Shown: positions 32,776 to 42,961, counted from the stretch's first letter. The stretch: DNA of 64,000 nt from Polynucleobacter sp. MWH-P3-07-1 (GCF_018687555.1 NZ_CP061296.1:682001-746000), one strand, 5' to 3'. Numbers and translations: made by a program. Notes: generated by a model not told the origin, from the sequence alone.

Positions 32776-34461
32776 ATGACCGCATTAGCCTTAGCCCGTT
32801 CGTGGCGCCCTAAAACTTTTTCCGAATTGGTAGGACAAGACCATGTGGTTAAGGCTTTGACCCATGCCTTGGATCAGGGACGTTTACACCACGCATGGCT
32901 CTTTACTGGCACTCGCGGTGTGGGTAAAACGACGATTGCCCGCATTATGGCCAAGGCGCTTAATTGCATCGGTGAAGATGGTCAAGGAAAAATGACCTCC
33001 ACACCGTGTGGCAAATGCTCTGCTTGCACGGCAATCGATCAAGGTCGCTTTGTTGACTATATTGAGATGGACGCAGCGAGTAATCGTGGCGTTGATGAGA
33101 TGGCTACTCTATTAGAGAAAGCCGCCTACGCACCCAGTAACGCTAGGTATAAGGTCTACATGATTGACGAGGTGCACATGCTCACCAATCATGCCTTTAA
33201 TGCCATGCTCAAGACCCTTGAAGAACCACCCGAGCACGTCAAGTTCATTCTGGCAACTACCGATCCGCAAAAGATCCCCGTCACTATTCTGTCGCGCTGC
33301 TTGCAGTTCAATCTCAAGCAAATGCCAGTACCCCTGATTGTTGAGCACTTAGAGAAAGTGCTTGCCGCAGAAAAAGTCGATTACGAAACCAATGCACTGC
33401 GCGTGATTGCCAAAGCTGGGCAAGGCTCGATGCGCGATGCTTTATCCCTAACAGACCAAGCGATTGCCTACGCCGCCGGTAAAGTCACCGAAGAATCGGT
33501 CCGCGGCATGCTCGGCACACTCGATGATGCGTATTTGATTCAGATTCTGGATGCACTCGCGAGCAAAGATGGCGTGACCTTACTCAATATCAGTAATGAG
33601 ATGGGTGAGCGCAGTATGTCTTTCTCATTAGCTCTGCAAGATCTATCGAGCTTGATCCAAAAGATTGCTGCTGCACAAATTGTTCCTGAGTCGGTATTAG
33701 AAGATTGGCCAGAGGCAGCAGAAGTGCGCCGTTTAGCCAAAGTCTTTACCAAAGAAGAGATTCAGCTCTTTTATCAAATCAGCATCACTAGCCGACCTGA
33801 CTTATCGCTTGCCCCTGATGAGCAAACGGGCTTTGCCATGACCTTGCTGCGCATGCTCGCATTTAGACCTGCCGGCTCAGAGCCTCAAGCTCTTAAAGCC
33901 AATGGAGCAAATACCACTCCCTCGCGGCCTGCAGCGCCACCAGCCAGAACAGCAATGCCAAGCAATCGTAGTGAACCCAGAGCGGCTGCTCCAGCACCAA
34001 TCAAAACTGCTGCTCCTGCTGCTTTCACTCCCGCTCCTGCCGCCCCAGCTAGCCCAAAGCCACCGGCCGCATCGAGCGAGCGACCTGACTGGCATACCTT
34101 GATGCGTGCCTTACCGATTAAGGGATTAGTGCAGCAGCTCGCTTTTCAGACTGAGTTGCAAGATTGGGCCGATTCCGCGGCAGGGATTAAGGCCACAATT
34201 GTGACTCCCACACCTTCGCTCGCATCGGATGCTTCTGTAGCTCGTTTAACGGAAGTGTTGACTGCGCACTTTGGTAAACCCATCAAGCTCACAATTGAAA
34301 AAGGTGAAGTCGAAGGTAAGAGTGTGGCCAAGATTGATGCAGCGATTCATCAAGAGAAAAGACAAACTGCCGAACAAATGATTGCAGCCGATCCGTTTAT
34401 CCAAGCGCTAGAAAAAGAGTTTGGCGCGAAGGTGGTTGGTGGTTCTGTAAAGCCGCTATAA
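32776..34461 (+). CDS. dnaX: DNA polymerase III subunits gamma and tau
   Basis: A 561-residue clamp-loader ATPase. Walker A is GTRGVGKTT; the zinc module is CGKCSACTAI; Walker B is MIDEVHML, and the sensor-1 and SRC motifs are LATTDPQKIPVTILSRCLQF. A Pro/Ala-rich linker (~390-440) precedes a C-terminal domain that binds the polymerase, so full tau is encoded. I found no obvious slippery A run for programmed gamma production. The start is ATG 32776 (MTALALARSWRPKTF); an ATG at 32767 adds three residues. First gene of dnaX-ybaB-recR. Confidence 0.95.
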   Translation: MTALALARSWRPKTFSELVGQDHVVKALTHALDQGRLHHAWLFTGTRGVGKTTIARIMAKALNCIGEDGQGKMTSTPCGKCSACTAIDQGRFVDYIEMDAASNRGVDEMATLLEKAAYAPSNARYKVYMIDEVHMLTNHAFNAMLKTLEEPPEHVKFILATTDPQKIPVTILSRCLQFNLKQMPVPLIVEHLEKVLAAEKVDYETNALRVIAKAGQGSMRDALSLTDQAIAYAAGKVTEESVRGMLGTLDDAYLIQILDALASKDGVTLLNISNEMGERSMSFSLALQDLSSLIQKIAAAQIVPESVLEDWPEAAEVRRLAKVFTKEEIQLFYQISITSRPDLSLAPDEQTGFAMTLLRMLAFRPAGSEPQALKANGANTTPSRPAAPPARTAMPSNRSEPRAAAPAPIKTAAPAAFTPAPAAPASPKPPAASSERPDWHTLMRALPIKGLVQQLAFQTELQDWADSAAGIKATIVTPTPSLASDASVARLTEVLTAHFGKPIKLTIEKGEVEGKSVAKIDAAIHQEKRQTAEQMIAADPFIQALEKEFGAKVVGGSVKPL

Positions 34462-34497
34462 ATCAATTGCTACTGATACGTACTAAGGAAGAATACG

Positions 34498-34818
34498 ATG
34501 ATGAAGGGTGGAATTGCGGGTTTGATGAAACAAGCCCAGCAGATGCAAGAGAAGATGAAAAAAGCGCAAGATCAACTTGCTGCTTTAGAAGTGACTGGCC
34601 AAGCCGCGGGTTTAGTCAAAGTGACGGTCTCAGGTAAGAATGAGCTTAAGCGGGTACAGATCGAACCCGGCGCCATGGATGATCGCGAGATGCTTGAAGA
34701 TCTCATCGTGACTGCCTATGCCGATGCCTTCAAACAAGTTGAAGCAGCGAGTAGTCAATTGATGTCCGGTGCAACGGCAGGGATGCCAATGCCACCCGGA
34801 TTTAAGTTGCCCTTCTAA
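34498..34818 (+). CDS. ybaB: YbaB/EbfC nucleoid-associated protein
   Basis: A 106-residue DNA-binding dimer of the YbaB/EbfC family. [20 protein letters not shown], the central [16 protein letters not shown] and the Met-rich C-terminus ([18 protein letters not shown]) are typical. GGAAGAATACG precedes the ATG pair. It sits between dnaX and recR, the conserved order. Confidence 0.96.
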   Translation: MMKGGIAGLMKQAQQMQEKMKKAQDQLAALEVTGQAAGLVKVTVSGKNELKRVQIEPGAMDDREMLEDLIVTAYADAFKQVEAASSQLMSGATAGMPMPPGFKLPF

Positions 34819-34838
34819 TTACTCATTGATCAACCCTG

Positions 34839-35462
34839 ATGGCTCGCCCTGAAGTTCCTCAAGACGCATTGCACCGATTAATCGAGGCATTGCGTGTTTT
34901 GCCTGGAGTAGGGCCTAAGTCTGCGCAGCGCATGGCCTTCTATTTATTGCAGCATGATCGCAATGGTGCAGCAGTACTGGCTCAATCTCTTGGTGAAGCA
35001 GTCGAGACCGTAGGGCACTGCGCGCGCTGCAATACCTTTTCTGAAGACCAGATTTGCTCTACCTGCTCGGATGGACGGCGTGATCCCTCTTTGCTCTGCA
35101 TTGTGGAGACACCTGCCGATCAAATCATGGTGGAGCAAACCCTGAGCTTTAAGGGAAATTATTTTGTGCTGATGGGTCGCATCTCACCCCTAGATGGCAT
35201 GGGCCCCAATGAAATTCATTTTGATCGTTTGATGATCCGAATTGAAAACCCCGATGCCGGAGTGCCTGTCAGAGAAGTGGTACTAGCTACCAATTTCACG
35301 AGCGAAGGGGAGGCCACTGCCCATTACATCGGTGAAGTACTCAAGGCCAAAGGCATTAAGGTCACCCGCATTGCCAGGGGCATACCGGTGGGTGGTGAGC
35401 TCGAGTACGTCGATGCGGGAACACTCGCCCGAGCCATGATGGATCGCCGCACATTAGGCTAA
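34839..35462 (+). CDS. recR: Recombination protein RecR
   Basis: A 207-residue ring-forming protein of the RecFOR gap-repair pathway. It contains a helix-hairpin-helix ([20 protein letters not shown]), the zinc motif [18 protein letters not shown], and a Toprim domain ([16 protein letters not shown] ... [13 protein letters not shown]). Last gene of dnaX-ybaB-recR. A Fur box for the next operon lies ~95 bases after its stop. Confidence 0.97.
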   Translation: MARPEVPQDALHRLIEALRVLPGVGPKSAQRMAFYLLQHDRNGAAVLAQSLGEAVETVGHCARCNTFSEDQICSTCSDGRRDPSLLCIVETPADQIMVEQTLSFKGNYFVLMGRISPLDGMGPNEIHFDRLMIRIENPDAGVPVREVVLATNFTSEGEATAHYIGEVLKAKGIKVTRIARGIPVGGELEYVDAGTLARAMMDRRTLG

Positions 35463-35556
35463 ATAGCCCACCAGTAGTGCACTGACAGCCAGTCGATGCC
35501 CTTTTTTAATGTAAATTAGGCAACTTTTCACAAATTAGACATATTTTCTCATTTAC

Positions 35557-35575
35557 AATGAGAATCATTCCTATT
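35557..35575. promoter_or_regulatory. Fur box upstream of the OprB/RND operon
   Basis: AATGAGAATCATTCCTATT matches the 19-bp Fur box and is 17 of 19 identical to the feoA-proximal box at 8364-8382. A TACAAT (35554-35559) overlapping its left end could be a -10. It ends 16 bases before the first start codon, a position where bound Fur would block expression. A related FUR-family regulator is possible. Confidence 0.7.
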
Positions 35576-35591
35576 TACAAGCAAGGTTGTT

Positions 35592-37001
35592 TTGAAGCGT
35601 TTCCACCTCTATCTCATTGCCTGCTTGCTCAGTACGCTTTGCTTTGCTGCTTTTGCCCAAAAAGCAGGGACTGGCGCCGATCAAATATCGAGTATCGAAC
35701 AGCCAATCAGTTGGTTTCCGACCGAGTATTCCATCGGCAGCATGCCGGTGAATGTTCACGGTCAAACAACCTATATCAACCAGCGCTATAACAATTTCAC
35801 GGCATCCTATTCTGGACTGAACAGTATGTCGGCCCAAAAGTCGATGAGCTACACCTGGTCTGGCACATTGTTCTTTGGCGCTCGAATCTTGCCGGATACC
35901 GATGTGTATTTCAACCCAGAGGTCTTTTCAGGGGTGCCATTTTCAGGATTGGTTGGTTTAGCTGGCTTTACAAACGGTGAAGCCAATAAAGCGGCCGGCT
36001 CTCAAGCGAAGTTTTACTCAGCGCGTGCCTTTGTGCGACACACTATTAATCAAGAGGGTGACAAAGTCGAGCTGGCAGATGAAGCTAACCAAATCTCTCA
36101 AATTGTCAGTAGCAATCGCGTAGTGCTGACGGGCGGACAGTTTTCTGTTCTCGATATTTTTGATGACAGTACTTACGCCAAGGATCCCCGCATTCAATTC
36201 ATGAACTGGGGTAATTTGACTTATCTAGCTTATGACTATGCGGCGGATGCCCGAGGCTATAGCTGGGGCTTAGCGGGTGAATGGTATCGAGATAACTGGG
36301 TCTTGCGTGCAGCTCGCATGTTAGCGCCTAAAGATCCGAATGGACGCGATTTGAACTGGCAAATCTTCCAATCGTACGGCGATCAGGTGGAGGTCGAGCG
36401 TCAGCACAATATTGGCGGTTTGCCCGGCAAGGTGAGTGTTCTAGCTTATCGCAACAAAATGGTCTTGGCACGCTTTCAGGATGCAACGAATTACGTCCTG
36501 CAAAACAACGCCCAAGGTAGCCAAGCGATCAACAATGTCCGCACCAATGAGCAATTCAAAACTGGTATCGGTATCAATGGTGAGCAGGCTTTAAGCAATA
36601 CCGTTGGTATCTATGGGCGCGCCTTTACCTCCGATGGCCATTCGGAAACCATGTCGTTTACAGAAGCTGACAATTCTTTATCGGTAGGCGCCAGCATTAA
36701 TGGCCTGAACTGGAATCGAGAGAAAGATACGATTGGTATCTCGATGATGCAAAACGGCTTATCAAGCTACCGACGTCAATATCTGCAAGCAGGCGGGGTC
36801 TCTTATTTCATTGGCGATTACGCCAGCCCAAGCCAGACCATTACTTATAAGTCTGAGCAAATTGCCGAGCTTTACTACAACGCCTTATTGGTCAAGAACG
36901 TCCTGCTTGGAGTGAACTACCAACATGTGAATAACCCTGCCTACAACTCGGCTCGAGGCCCAGTGCAGATCTATTCCTTTCGGGTCCATGCCGAGTTTTA
37001 A
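35592..37001 (+). CDS. OprB-type carbohydrate porin
   Basis: A 469-residue outer-membrane protein with a TTG start preceded by GCAAGGTTG. The signal peptide MKRFHLYLIACLLSTLCFAA ends at FAQ. The C-terminal third, with SVGASINGLNW, GISMMQNGLSSYRRQYLQAG and the closing NPAYNSARGPVQIYSFRVH then AEF, is typical of OprB, and the chain ends in Phe as required for barrel assembly. OprB porins usually pass sugars; here it heads an operon with a metal-type RND pump and lies behind a Fur box, so its cargo may be different. Followed by a 90-base gap. Confidence 0.8.
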   Translation: MKRFHLYLIACLLSTLCFAAFAQKAGTGADQISSIEQPISWFPTEYSIGSMPVNVHGQTTYINQRYNNFTASYSGLNSMSAQKSMSYTWSGTLFFGARILPDTDVYFNPEVFSGVPFSGLVGLAGFTNGEANKAAGSQAKFYSARAFVRHTINQEGDKVELADEANQISQIVSSNRVVLTGGQFSVLDIFDDSTYAKDPRIQFMNWGNLTYLAYDYAADARGYSWGLAGEWYRDNWVLRAARMLAPKDPNGRDLNWQIFQSYGDQVEVERQHNIGGLPGKVSVLAYRNKMVLARFQDATNYVLQNNAQGSQAINNVRTNEQFKTGIGINGEQALSNTVGIYGRAFTSDGHSETMSFTEADNSLSVGASINGLNWNREKDTIGISMMQNGLSSYRRQYLQAGGVSYFIGDYASPSQTITYKSEQIAELYYNALLVKNVLLGVNYQHVNNPAYNSARGPVQIYSFRVHAEF

Positions 37002-37129
37002 TTATTGTGTTTAGAATCAATAAGTTAAGAATTTACTATTAATCGGAAATACATATTTCTACCTTATAATCCGTGCACTATAGGCCTTAATTGCTGGATT
37101 TGATCACTATTACGCAGCTAGAGAGACCA

Positions 37130-38608
37130 TTGAGCTATTTATTAAATAAACAAAACTTGCAAAGTTCGCAAACACTGCGCGCTGGTTTTGTCCTTGCTCT
37201 CACCTTTATCTCATTTACTGCTTTTGCTCAAACCGATCCCTTCGCCATCACCACGCCGAGCCCATCGACCAATAATGTCGGCAAGGCATCTGTTGAAGTT
37301 CGCTCTGGTGCAAATCTTGCTGCTCCAGCAGCGGAACCCGAACGCAGAGTATTAGCAGACTCAAAAACACTCGATGCCAAACGCAATGCCAGCGAGATGG
37401 ATTTACGCCAGCTGTGGAATGAGTTGCGTGCCAACAATCCGCAATTAATCGCTGCGCGTGAATCCTACTTTGCTGCTAAAGCCACCGTACCGCAAATCGG
37501 TGCACCAGCCAATCCCCAAGTCGGCTTGATTTGGTCAGGCATGCCAGCCGGTTCCCCTTTGGCATTAGGGACCGCAGGTACCAATCCGAACGGACAGAAT
37601 GGTTACTCCTTTGCCCAGCCGTTTCAGTTTCCAGGCAAGAAGAGCTTAGCGTCTGAGATTGCCGACAAGGGTGCTGAATCGATTCAGGCACAAAACGATA
37701 ATTTGTATTTACAACTCGGCTCACAGTTAGCCACGATGTATTACAGCACCTTAGCTGCGCAACAACAACTCAAAGTCTTAAGTGATACCGTCATTCGTAC
37801 TGAACTAATTAAGAATATTGCCAAGGCGCGTTACAGCAATCACGCCGCTGCTTATGTCGAGTATCTCAATGCCCAAGTTGCGCAGAGCTCTGCTGAGTCT
37901 GACAAGTTCAATCTTGAGCGTCAATTGAGTGTGGCTTATAAGAGCATCAATGTCATGATCGGGCGCGACCCCCGTCAAAAGATTGCTTTACGCGGTGATG
38001 CCGGTGCAGCAATGGGCAAGATTCCTTCACTGCTGGAGCTAGAGTCTTACGCAGAAGGCTTTCATCCCATTTTGAAGAGTACCAATTTGCAGCTCGAAGC
38101 AGCGAAGAAGGGCGTTACCCTAGCTAAAGCAGCTTACTTGCCCGACTTTCAGGTGGTGGCTTCTCAGTACACCCCGAATCGTGGGCCGTTTACTTCCAAT
38201 AATGGTCAGATGTATTACCAGATGGAATTTGATATCGTGATTCCGCTGTATTTCTTCACCAAAGAGAAGTATGGTGTTGAGCAAGCCCTGCGTAACCAAG
38301 GTGCTGCCGAAGCGAATGATGTTGCCGCCAAACAGCAAGTGGTTCTGGGGGTCGATTCTGCTTATGCTACCTATGAGCAAGCCAAGAAATATGTTGAGTT
38401 CTTAAGAGACCGTCAGGTGCCTCAAGCGGATGCTGCCTATCGGGTCGCGATTACCCAGTACGCCAACAATGGTCAAGGATTCAGTGATTTACTCACAGCC
38501 CAAACTCAGTTAAGAACCTTAGAGATTCAATTAGCCCTTGCAAAAAGCAATTTACTGCAAGCTCAGGCAGCTTTATTGGCCTCAGCTGGTAAAGACCCCA
38601 TCGAATAG
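37130..38608 (+). CDS. TolC family outer-membrane efflux protein (CusC/CzcC-like)
   Basis: A ~490-residue channel protein. A signal peptide ends at FTAFAQ; two related helical repeats follow (LRQLWNELRANNPQLIAARE and LESYAEGFHPILKSTNLQLE), typical of the outer-membrane factor of RND pumps. It forms the exit duct with the adaptor and pump encoded next. The frame is open to a TTG at 37091; I prefer the TTG at 37130, which follows GAGAG and leaves a normal signal peptide. A TATAAT at 37065 may give this gene its own promoter. Confidence 0.88.
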   Translation: MSYLLNKQNLQSSQTLRAGFVLALTFISFTAFAQTDPFAITTPSPSTNNVGKASVEVRSGANLAAPAAEPERRVLADSKTLDAKRNASEMDLRQLWNELRANNPQLIAARESYFAAKATVPQIGAPANPQVGLIWSGMPAGSPLALGTAGTNPNGQNGYSFAQPFQFPGKKSLASEIADKGAESIQAQNDNLYLQLGSQLATMYYSTLAAQQQLKVLSDTVIRTELIKNIAKARYSNHAAAYVEYLNAQVAQSSAESDKFNLERQLSVAYKSINVMIGRDPRQKIALRGDAGAAMGKIPSLLELESYAEGFHPILKSTNLQLEAAKKGVTLAKAAYLPDFQVVASQYTPNRGPFTSNNGQMYYQMEFDIVIPLYFFTKEKYGVEQALRNQGAAEANDVAAKQQVVLGVDSAYATYEQAKKYVEFLRDRQVPQADAAYRVAITQYANNGQGFSDLLTAQTQLRTLEIQLALAKSNLLQAQAALLASAGKDPIE

Positions 38609-38618
38609 GTGAACGCCC

Positions 38619-39887
38619 ATGTTGAAAAAATACCTAGAGAAATTACAACCCTATCTCGATAAGCTCAAACCTTATTGGGAGAAGGCTCGCCCTCATGCTG
38701 AAGCAGCTTTAGCGAAAGGCCAAGATTTCTACAAGCATGCTGAAGAAGTTGCTAAACAAAAATGGGCGCAGCCACGCTTTCGATTGATTGCCTCACTAGT
38801 TGCCGCTTTAGTGGTGGGCGTCATTATTGGCATGATCTTTGCGCCAAGCAAAGATGACAGCGCTACTGCACATAAAACGATTTCAGTAGATAAGACCGGC
38901 ATCATTAATCTTTCATTGCCTGGCGTAACGCTCTCACCGGATGTATTTGAGTTTTATCAGACCGGCGAGTCGACTGCCCCCATCATGCTGTCTGTACCAG
39001 GACGTTTGGCCTATAACGCCGAGCGGGTTAAAGTCATCTCAGCCCGCGCGCCAGGAAGAGTAGAGCGCATTTACGCCTTTGATGGTGCTGTTGTAAAAGA
39101 GGGCAATGCCGTAGCGGACTTCTACAGCCCAGATTACGTATCTGCCCAAACGGAATACATTCTGTCGTCCAAGATGGTGGCAGCACTCAATAAAGCAGAT
39201 GTTGGCACTTTGTATCAAGATGCTAAAGATACCCAAGAGGCCGCTGCTAATCACCTCCGGATTCTGGGGGGTAGCAATCAAGACATTCAAAGACTCAGAA
39301 CAACTGGCCTTGCTAGTCCGACATTCCCGATTCGGGCACCGATTCAAGGTGTAGTGATTAAGCGTGCTGTCGATCCCGGTGCTTATCTCAATACAGGCGA
39401 TGTTCTAGCAACGATTGCTGATCCTAAAAACCTGTGGTTTGTTGGTAATGTTTATGAGCAGGACATCAGCAAGATCCATGTGGGCGATATCTTCCATCTG
39501 AAAGTGGAAGCATTTCCTGAGCGGGACTTTGTAGCGAAAGCCAATTATGTGGGCGCATCGATTGACCCAACAACCCATGCCTTAGTGATCCGTTGTGAAA
39601 TCGAAAATGCGGATGGCTTGCTCAAGCCTGAGATGTTCGCAACCGGCACTTTGGAAGTGGGCACAACGACTGCCGTTGTCATTCCGACTTCTGCTTTGAT
39701 CCAAGCGCGCAATGCCCGTTTTGTGATTATCAAGACCGGCCCAGAATCCTACAGCCGCTTGCCAGTGTATGGCTTTGAGTTGAATGATCACGAGTTTGCG
39801 GTGACCGATGGCTTAACTCCGCACCAAACGCTCTTGATCAAAGGCGCTACTTTGCTTAACCAACGCTTTGCTCGAGAAGAAGATTAA
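38619..39887 (+). CDS. RND efflux periplasmic adaptor with long N-terminal helix
   Basis: A 422-residue membrane-fusion protein of the CusB/CzcB type. Lipoyl and barrel parts are visible: ISARAPGRVERIYAFDGAVV, an alpha-hairpin (~176-225), FPIRAPIQGVVIKRAVDPGA and AVVIPTSALIQARNARFVII. Unusually, some 50 residues precede the membrane anchor (LIASLVAALVVGVIIGMIF) and contain a heptad-like tandem repeat, LQPYLDK-LKPYWEK-ARPHAEA, likely a cytoplasmic amphipathic helix. It is ten bases after the TolC-like gene and nine before the pump. Confidence 0.88.
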   Translation: MLKKYLEKLQPYLDKLKPYWEKARPHAEAALAKGQDFYKHAEEVAKQKWAQPRFRLIASLVAALVVGVIIGMIFAPSKDDSATAHKTISVDKTGIINLSLPGVTLSPDVFEFYQTGESTAPIMLSVPGRLAYNAERVKVISARAPGRVERIYAFDGAVVKEGNAVADFYSPDYVSAQTEYILSSKMVAALNKADVGTLYQDAKDTQEAAANHLRILGGSNQDIQRLRTTGLASPTFPIRAPIQGVVIKRAVDPGAYLNTGDVLATIADPKNLWFVGNVYEQDISKIHVGDIFHLKVEAFPERDFVAKANYVGASIDPTTHALVIRCEIENADGLLKPEMFATGTLEVGTTTAVVIPTSALIQARNARFVIIKTGPESYSRLPVYGFELNDHEFAVTDGLTPHQTLLIKGATLLNQRFAREED

Positions 39888-39896
39888 GGCTGAGTC

Positions 39897-42800
39897 ATGA
39901 ACATCAATAACGTCCTCAAGCGACGCTTACTGATTCTGCTCCTTGCCGTAGGTTTGCTTGCGGCAGGTATCTCGAGCTTTCTGAAGCTCCCACTGCAGGC
40001 TTATCCTGGTGTAGCCCCGTTAACGGTGCAATCGATTGCCCAATGGCCTGGTGCCAGTACTGCGCAAATCGAGCAACAAATTACGATCCCGGTTGAGAAC
40101 AGCCTGGCTGGTATTGCTGGCGTCCAAGTCTTCCGCTCTGTTTCTTTATTTGGCTTATCGGTAGTGACTGTGAAATTTAAAGACGGCGAAGATAGCTTTA
40201 AAGCCCGTCAACTGGTCAATAGTGCAATTAATAATTTGACCCTGCCGGCGGGAGCATCGATTGCGATTAGTCCAGATTCTGATGCCACTGGTGAAATCAT
40301 GCGTTATGTGGTCGAGAGCACCTATGCCTCACCAATGGCGCTCAAGACCTTTCAGGATTACGAGATTTACAAAGAGCTCAAGCATGTGCAGGGCGTGCCT
40401 GATATTTCCTCATTTGGCGGTAAGACACGTCAGTATCAAATCATCATTACCCCTGGAGCACTGCTAGCGAAAAATGTGACGCTACAACAGTTGGTGACTG
40501 CGGTGACTAACTCCAACGTGAACGTTGGTGGTGGCTTATTGCCGGTAGGTGAGCAGCAGCTCGTGGTGCGTGGGGTTGGTTTGCTGCAATCGATTGACGA
40601 TATGAAGCGCATTGTGATTGCGGTGAATAACGGAGTAGCAGTGCGGGTTGGTGATGTGGCGGATGTGGTGGTCGGTAACGCATTGCGCCAAGGCATGTTC
40701 CAGTATCAAGATAATCCAGATGCCGTAGAGGGGGTGGTGCTACTCAAGCGCGGTGAAAATGCCTCCGAAGTGCTTAAGCGGGTGAAGGAAAAAATTCAGG
40801 AGCTCAATACCTCCTTATTGCCACCTGGTATCGATATTTTCCCATTCTATGATCGCCAAGTTCTGTTGGATATCACTTTGAACACGGTAAAACACACCTT
40901 GTTCTTTGGTATCTCATTGGTTTTGATCATTCTGTATATCTTCTTGGGTAACTTCAAGGCAGCCGGAGTAGTTGCTGCAGTGATTCCGCTAGCGTTATGC
41001 GTTTCTTTCTTCAATATGGATCAATTCCATGTGCCTGCCAACTTAATTTCCTTAGGGGCGATTGACTTCGGCGTGATTGTGGATGCGGCAGTGATCGTGA
41101 TGGAAAACGTCATGCGCCACTTAGAGGAGCGCCACACCAAGCTCAATCAAAGCATTGTGCTGGGTACCAGCGAAGTGCAGCGCGCCATGGTCTTCTCTAC
41201 CGGCATCATCATTACCGCGTATTCACCATTGTTCCTCATGGGTGGAGTAGAAGGCATCATCTTCCGTCCAATGGCCTTTACGATGGGCTTCGCACTCTTG
41301 GCCTCGATCATCTTGAGCTTGACCTTCGTGCCAGCGATGATCTCGTACATCTTCAAGGAAGGCGAAGAGCATCATCCTCCTCAGTTTGTGGAAAAGATGT
41401 TGGGCGTTTACAAACCCTTGCTGCGCCATCTAGTAGATCGCCCTAAACAGGTGTTAATGGCTGCAGTCGGCTTGCTCTTGTTTACGATCATCAGTGCTAC
41501 CCAATTAGGTACCGAGTTTTTGCCTACCTTGGAAGAGAATAATCTCTGGGTACGTGTCACCTTACCTAACACGGTTGATCTGAAATACTCAGTTGAGCTA
41601 GCCAATCAAATTCGTGAAGAGTTTAAGAATCAGCCTGAAGTGAAGTATGTTTCAGTACAGATTGGTCGTCCTGACGACGGTACGGATCCTACGGGTGTGT
41701 TTAACCAAGAATTCGGCGTTTACTTTAAGGCGCCTCAAGATATGCCAGCAGGCGCCGGTAAGAAACAGTTGGTCAAGAGATTGGAAAAATATCTCAATGG
41801 TTTGCCTGGCGTGGACTACACCTTCTCGCAATACATTCAAGACAACGTCAACGAGGCTCTCTCAGGCGTGAAGGGGGAGAACTCCGTCAAGATTTTCGGT
41901 AATGATCTCGAGGTTTTAGATCAACAAGCCCGCGATGTGATTAAGCAATTGCGCAGGGTGAACGGTATTGTGGATGAAGGTATCTTCACCGAGCTGGGTC
42001 AACCCACGCTGAACGTTGAGATCGATCGCGCTAAATGCGCTCGCTTTGGTATTAATGTCAGTGATATTCAAAATCTCGTTGCCTATTCCATCGGTGGCAC
42101 ACCCATCACCAATGTTCTGGAAAATGAGAAAACTTTTGGTTTGGCGGTTCGTCTCAACGTCGATAGTCGCAACACCGTTGAGTCAATTCGTTCTCTATTA
42201 ATTGATACTGCTGATGGCAGTCGGGTTCCTTTAACGATGGTGGCTAATGTTGCTGTCTCAGATGGTCCTTTCTATATCTATCGAGAATCTGGCCGTCGTT
42301 ATATTGCGATTAAGTTCAGTGTACGTGGTCGCGACTTGGGTAGCGCTGTAAAAGAAGCCCAACATCTTGTTGATGAAAATGTCAGCGTACCGAATGGTTA
42401 CAGAATTACTTGGGATGGCCAATTTAATCAGATGAAGATTGCTCAGAAAAAGTTAATGATGATTGTTCCATTAACACTGCTTGCGATTGCCTTATTGCTC
42501 TATAGCGCCTTCGGTAATTTCCGTGATGCACTCGTTGTGCTCTTGAACGTGCCATTTGCAGCGATTGGCGGTATTTTGATTCTCTTGATTACGGGTGAGA
42601 CTTTCAGTATTTCAGCGGGCATTGGCTTCTTGTCACTCTTCGGGATTGCGATTCAGGATGGTGTGATCTTGATTTCTTATATTAATAAGCTGTCGCGTTC
42701 AGACAGCCATGACATCAAAGATACGATCGTGGAGGGTGCCTCTTTGCGGATGCGCCCCGTCGTCATGACGGCCTTACTTGCTGGCTTGGGTCTCTTGCCT

Positions 42801-42959
42801 GCTGCGATTTCTCATGCGATTGGTTCAGAGGCGCAGCGCCCACTGGCCTTGGTGATTGTGGGCGGTATGGTCACTACCACCTTGCTGACTTTGCTGGTTC
42901 TGCCGGTTCTGTATGCTTGGATTCGTTCCCGCGAGCTCGATAAGCGCCGCCTTGCCTAA
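39897..42959 (+). CDS. HME-type RND efflux pump (CusA/CzcA family)
   Basis: A 1020-residue inner-membrane proton-driven pump with twelve helices and two large periplasmic loops. Helix 4 contains DFGVIVDAAVIVMEN (390-404), the heavy-metal-efflux RND signature with Asp390, Asp396 and Glu403; CzcA-type pumps have a Gly where Ala397 stands here. The N-terminus (KRRLLILLLAVGLLAAG...LPLQAYPGV) and WPGASTAQIEQQITIPVEN fit the family. Ions are not predictable from this motif: Co, Zn, Cd, Ni, Cu or Fe are open. Last gene of the operon behind the Fur box. Confidence 0.92.
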   Translation: MNINNVLKRRLLILLLAVGLLAAGISSFLKLPLQAYPGVAPLTVQSIAQWPGASTAQIEQQITIPVENSLAGIAGVQVFRSVSLFGLSVVTVKFKDGEDSFKARQLVNSAINNLTLPAGASIAISPDSDATGEIMRYVVESTYASPMALKTFQDYEIYKELKHVQGVPDISSFGGKTRQYQIIITPGALLAKNVTLQQLVTAVTNSNVNVGGGLLPVGEQQLVVRGVGLLQSIDDMKRIVIAVNNGVAVRVGDVADVVVGNALRQGMFQYQDNPDAVEGVVLLKRGENASEVLKRVKEKIQELNTSLLPPGIDIFPFYDRQVLLDITLNTVKHTLFFGISLVLIILYIFLGNFKAAGVVAAVIPLALCVSFFNMDQFHVPANLISLGAIDFGVIVDAAVIVMENVMRHLEERHTKLNQSIVLGTSEVQRAMVFSTGIIITAYSPLFLMGGVEGIIFRPMAFTMGFALLASIILSLTFVPAMISYIFKEGEEHHPPQFVEKMLGVYKPLLRHLVDRPKQVLMAAVGLLLFTIISATQLGTEFLPTLEENNLWVRVTLPNTVDLKYSVELANQIREEFKNQPEVKYVSVQIGRPDDGTDPTGVFNQEFGVYFKAPQDMPAGAGKKQLVKRLEKYLNGLPGVDYTFSQYIQDNVNEALSGVKGENSVKIFGNDLEVLDQQARDVIKQLRRVNGIVDEGIFTELGQPTLNVEIDRAKCARFGINVSDIQNLVAYSIGGTPITNVLENEKTFGLAVRLNVDSRNTVESIRSLLIDTADGSRVPLTMVANVAVSDGPFYIYRESGRRYIAIKFSVRGRDLGSAVKEAQHLVDENVSVPNGYRITWDGQFNQMKIAQKKLMMIVPLTLLAIALLLYSAFGNFRDALVVLLNVPFAAIGGILILLITGETFSISAGIGFLSLFGIAIQDGVILISYINKLSRSDSHDIKDTIVEGASLRMRPVVMTALLAGLGLLPAAISHAIGSEAQRPLALVIVGGMVTTTLLTLLVLPVLYAWIRSRELDKRRLA

Positions 42960-42961
42960 GC

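Noticed and set aside
33900..34080. Possible repeat element in dnaX
   Set aside because: It is the Pro/Ala-rich linker typical of tau, not a mobile or tandem DNA repeat.
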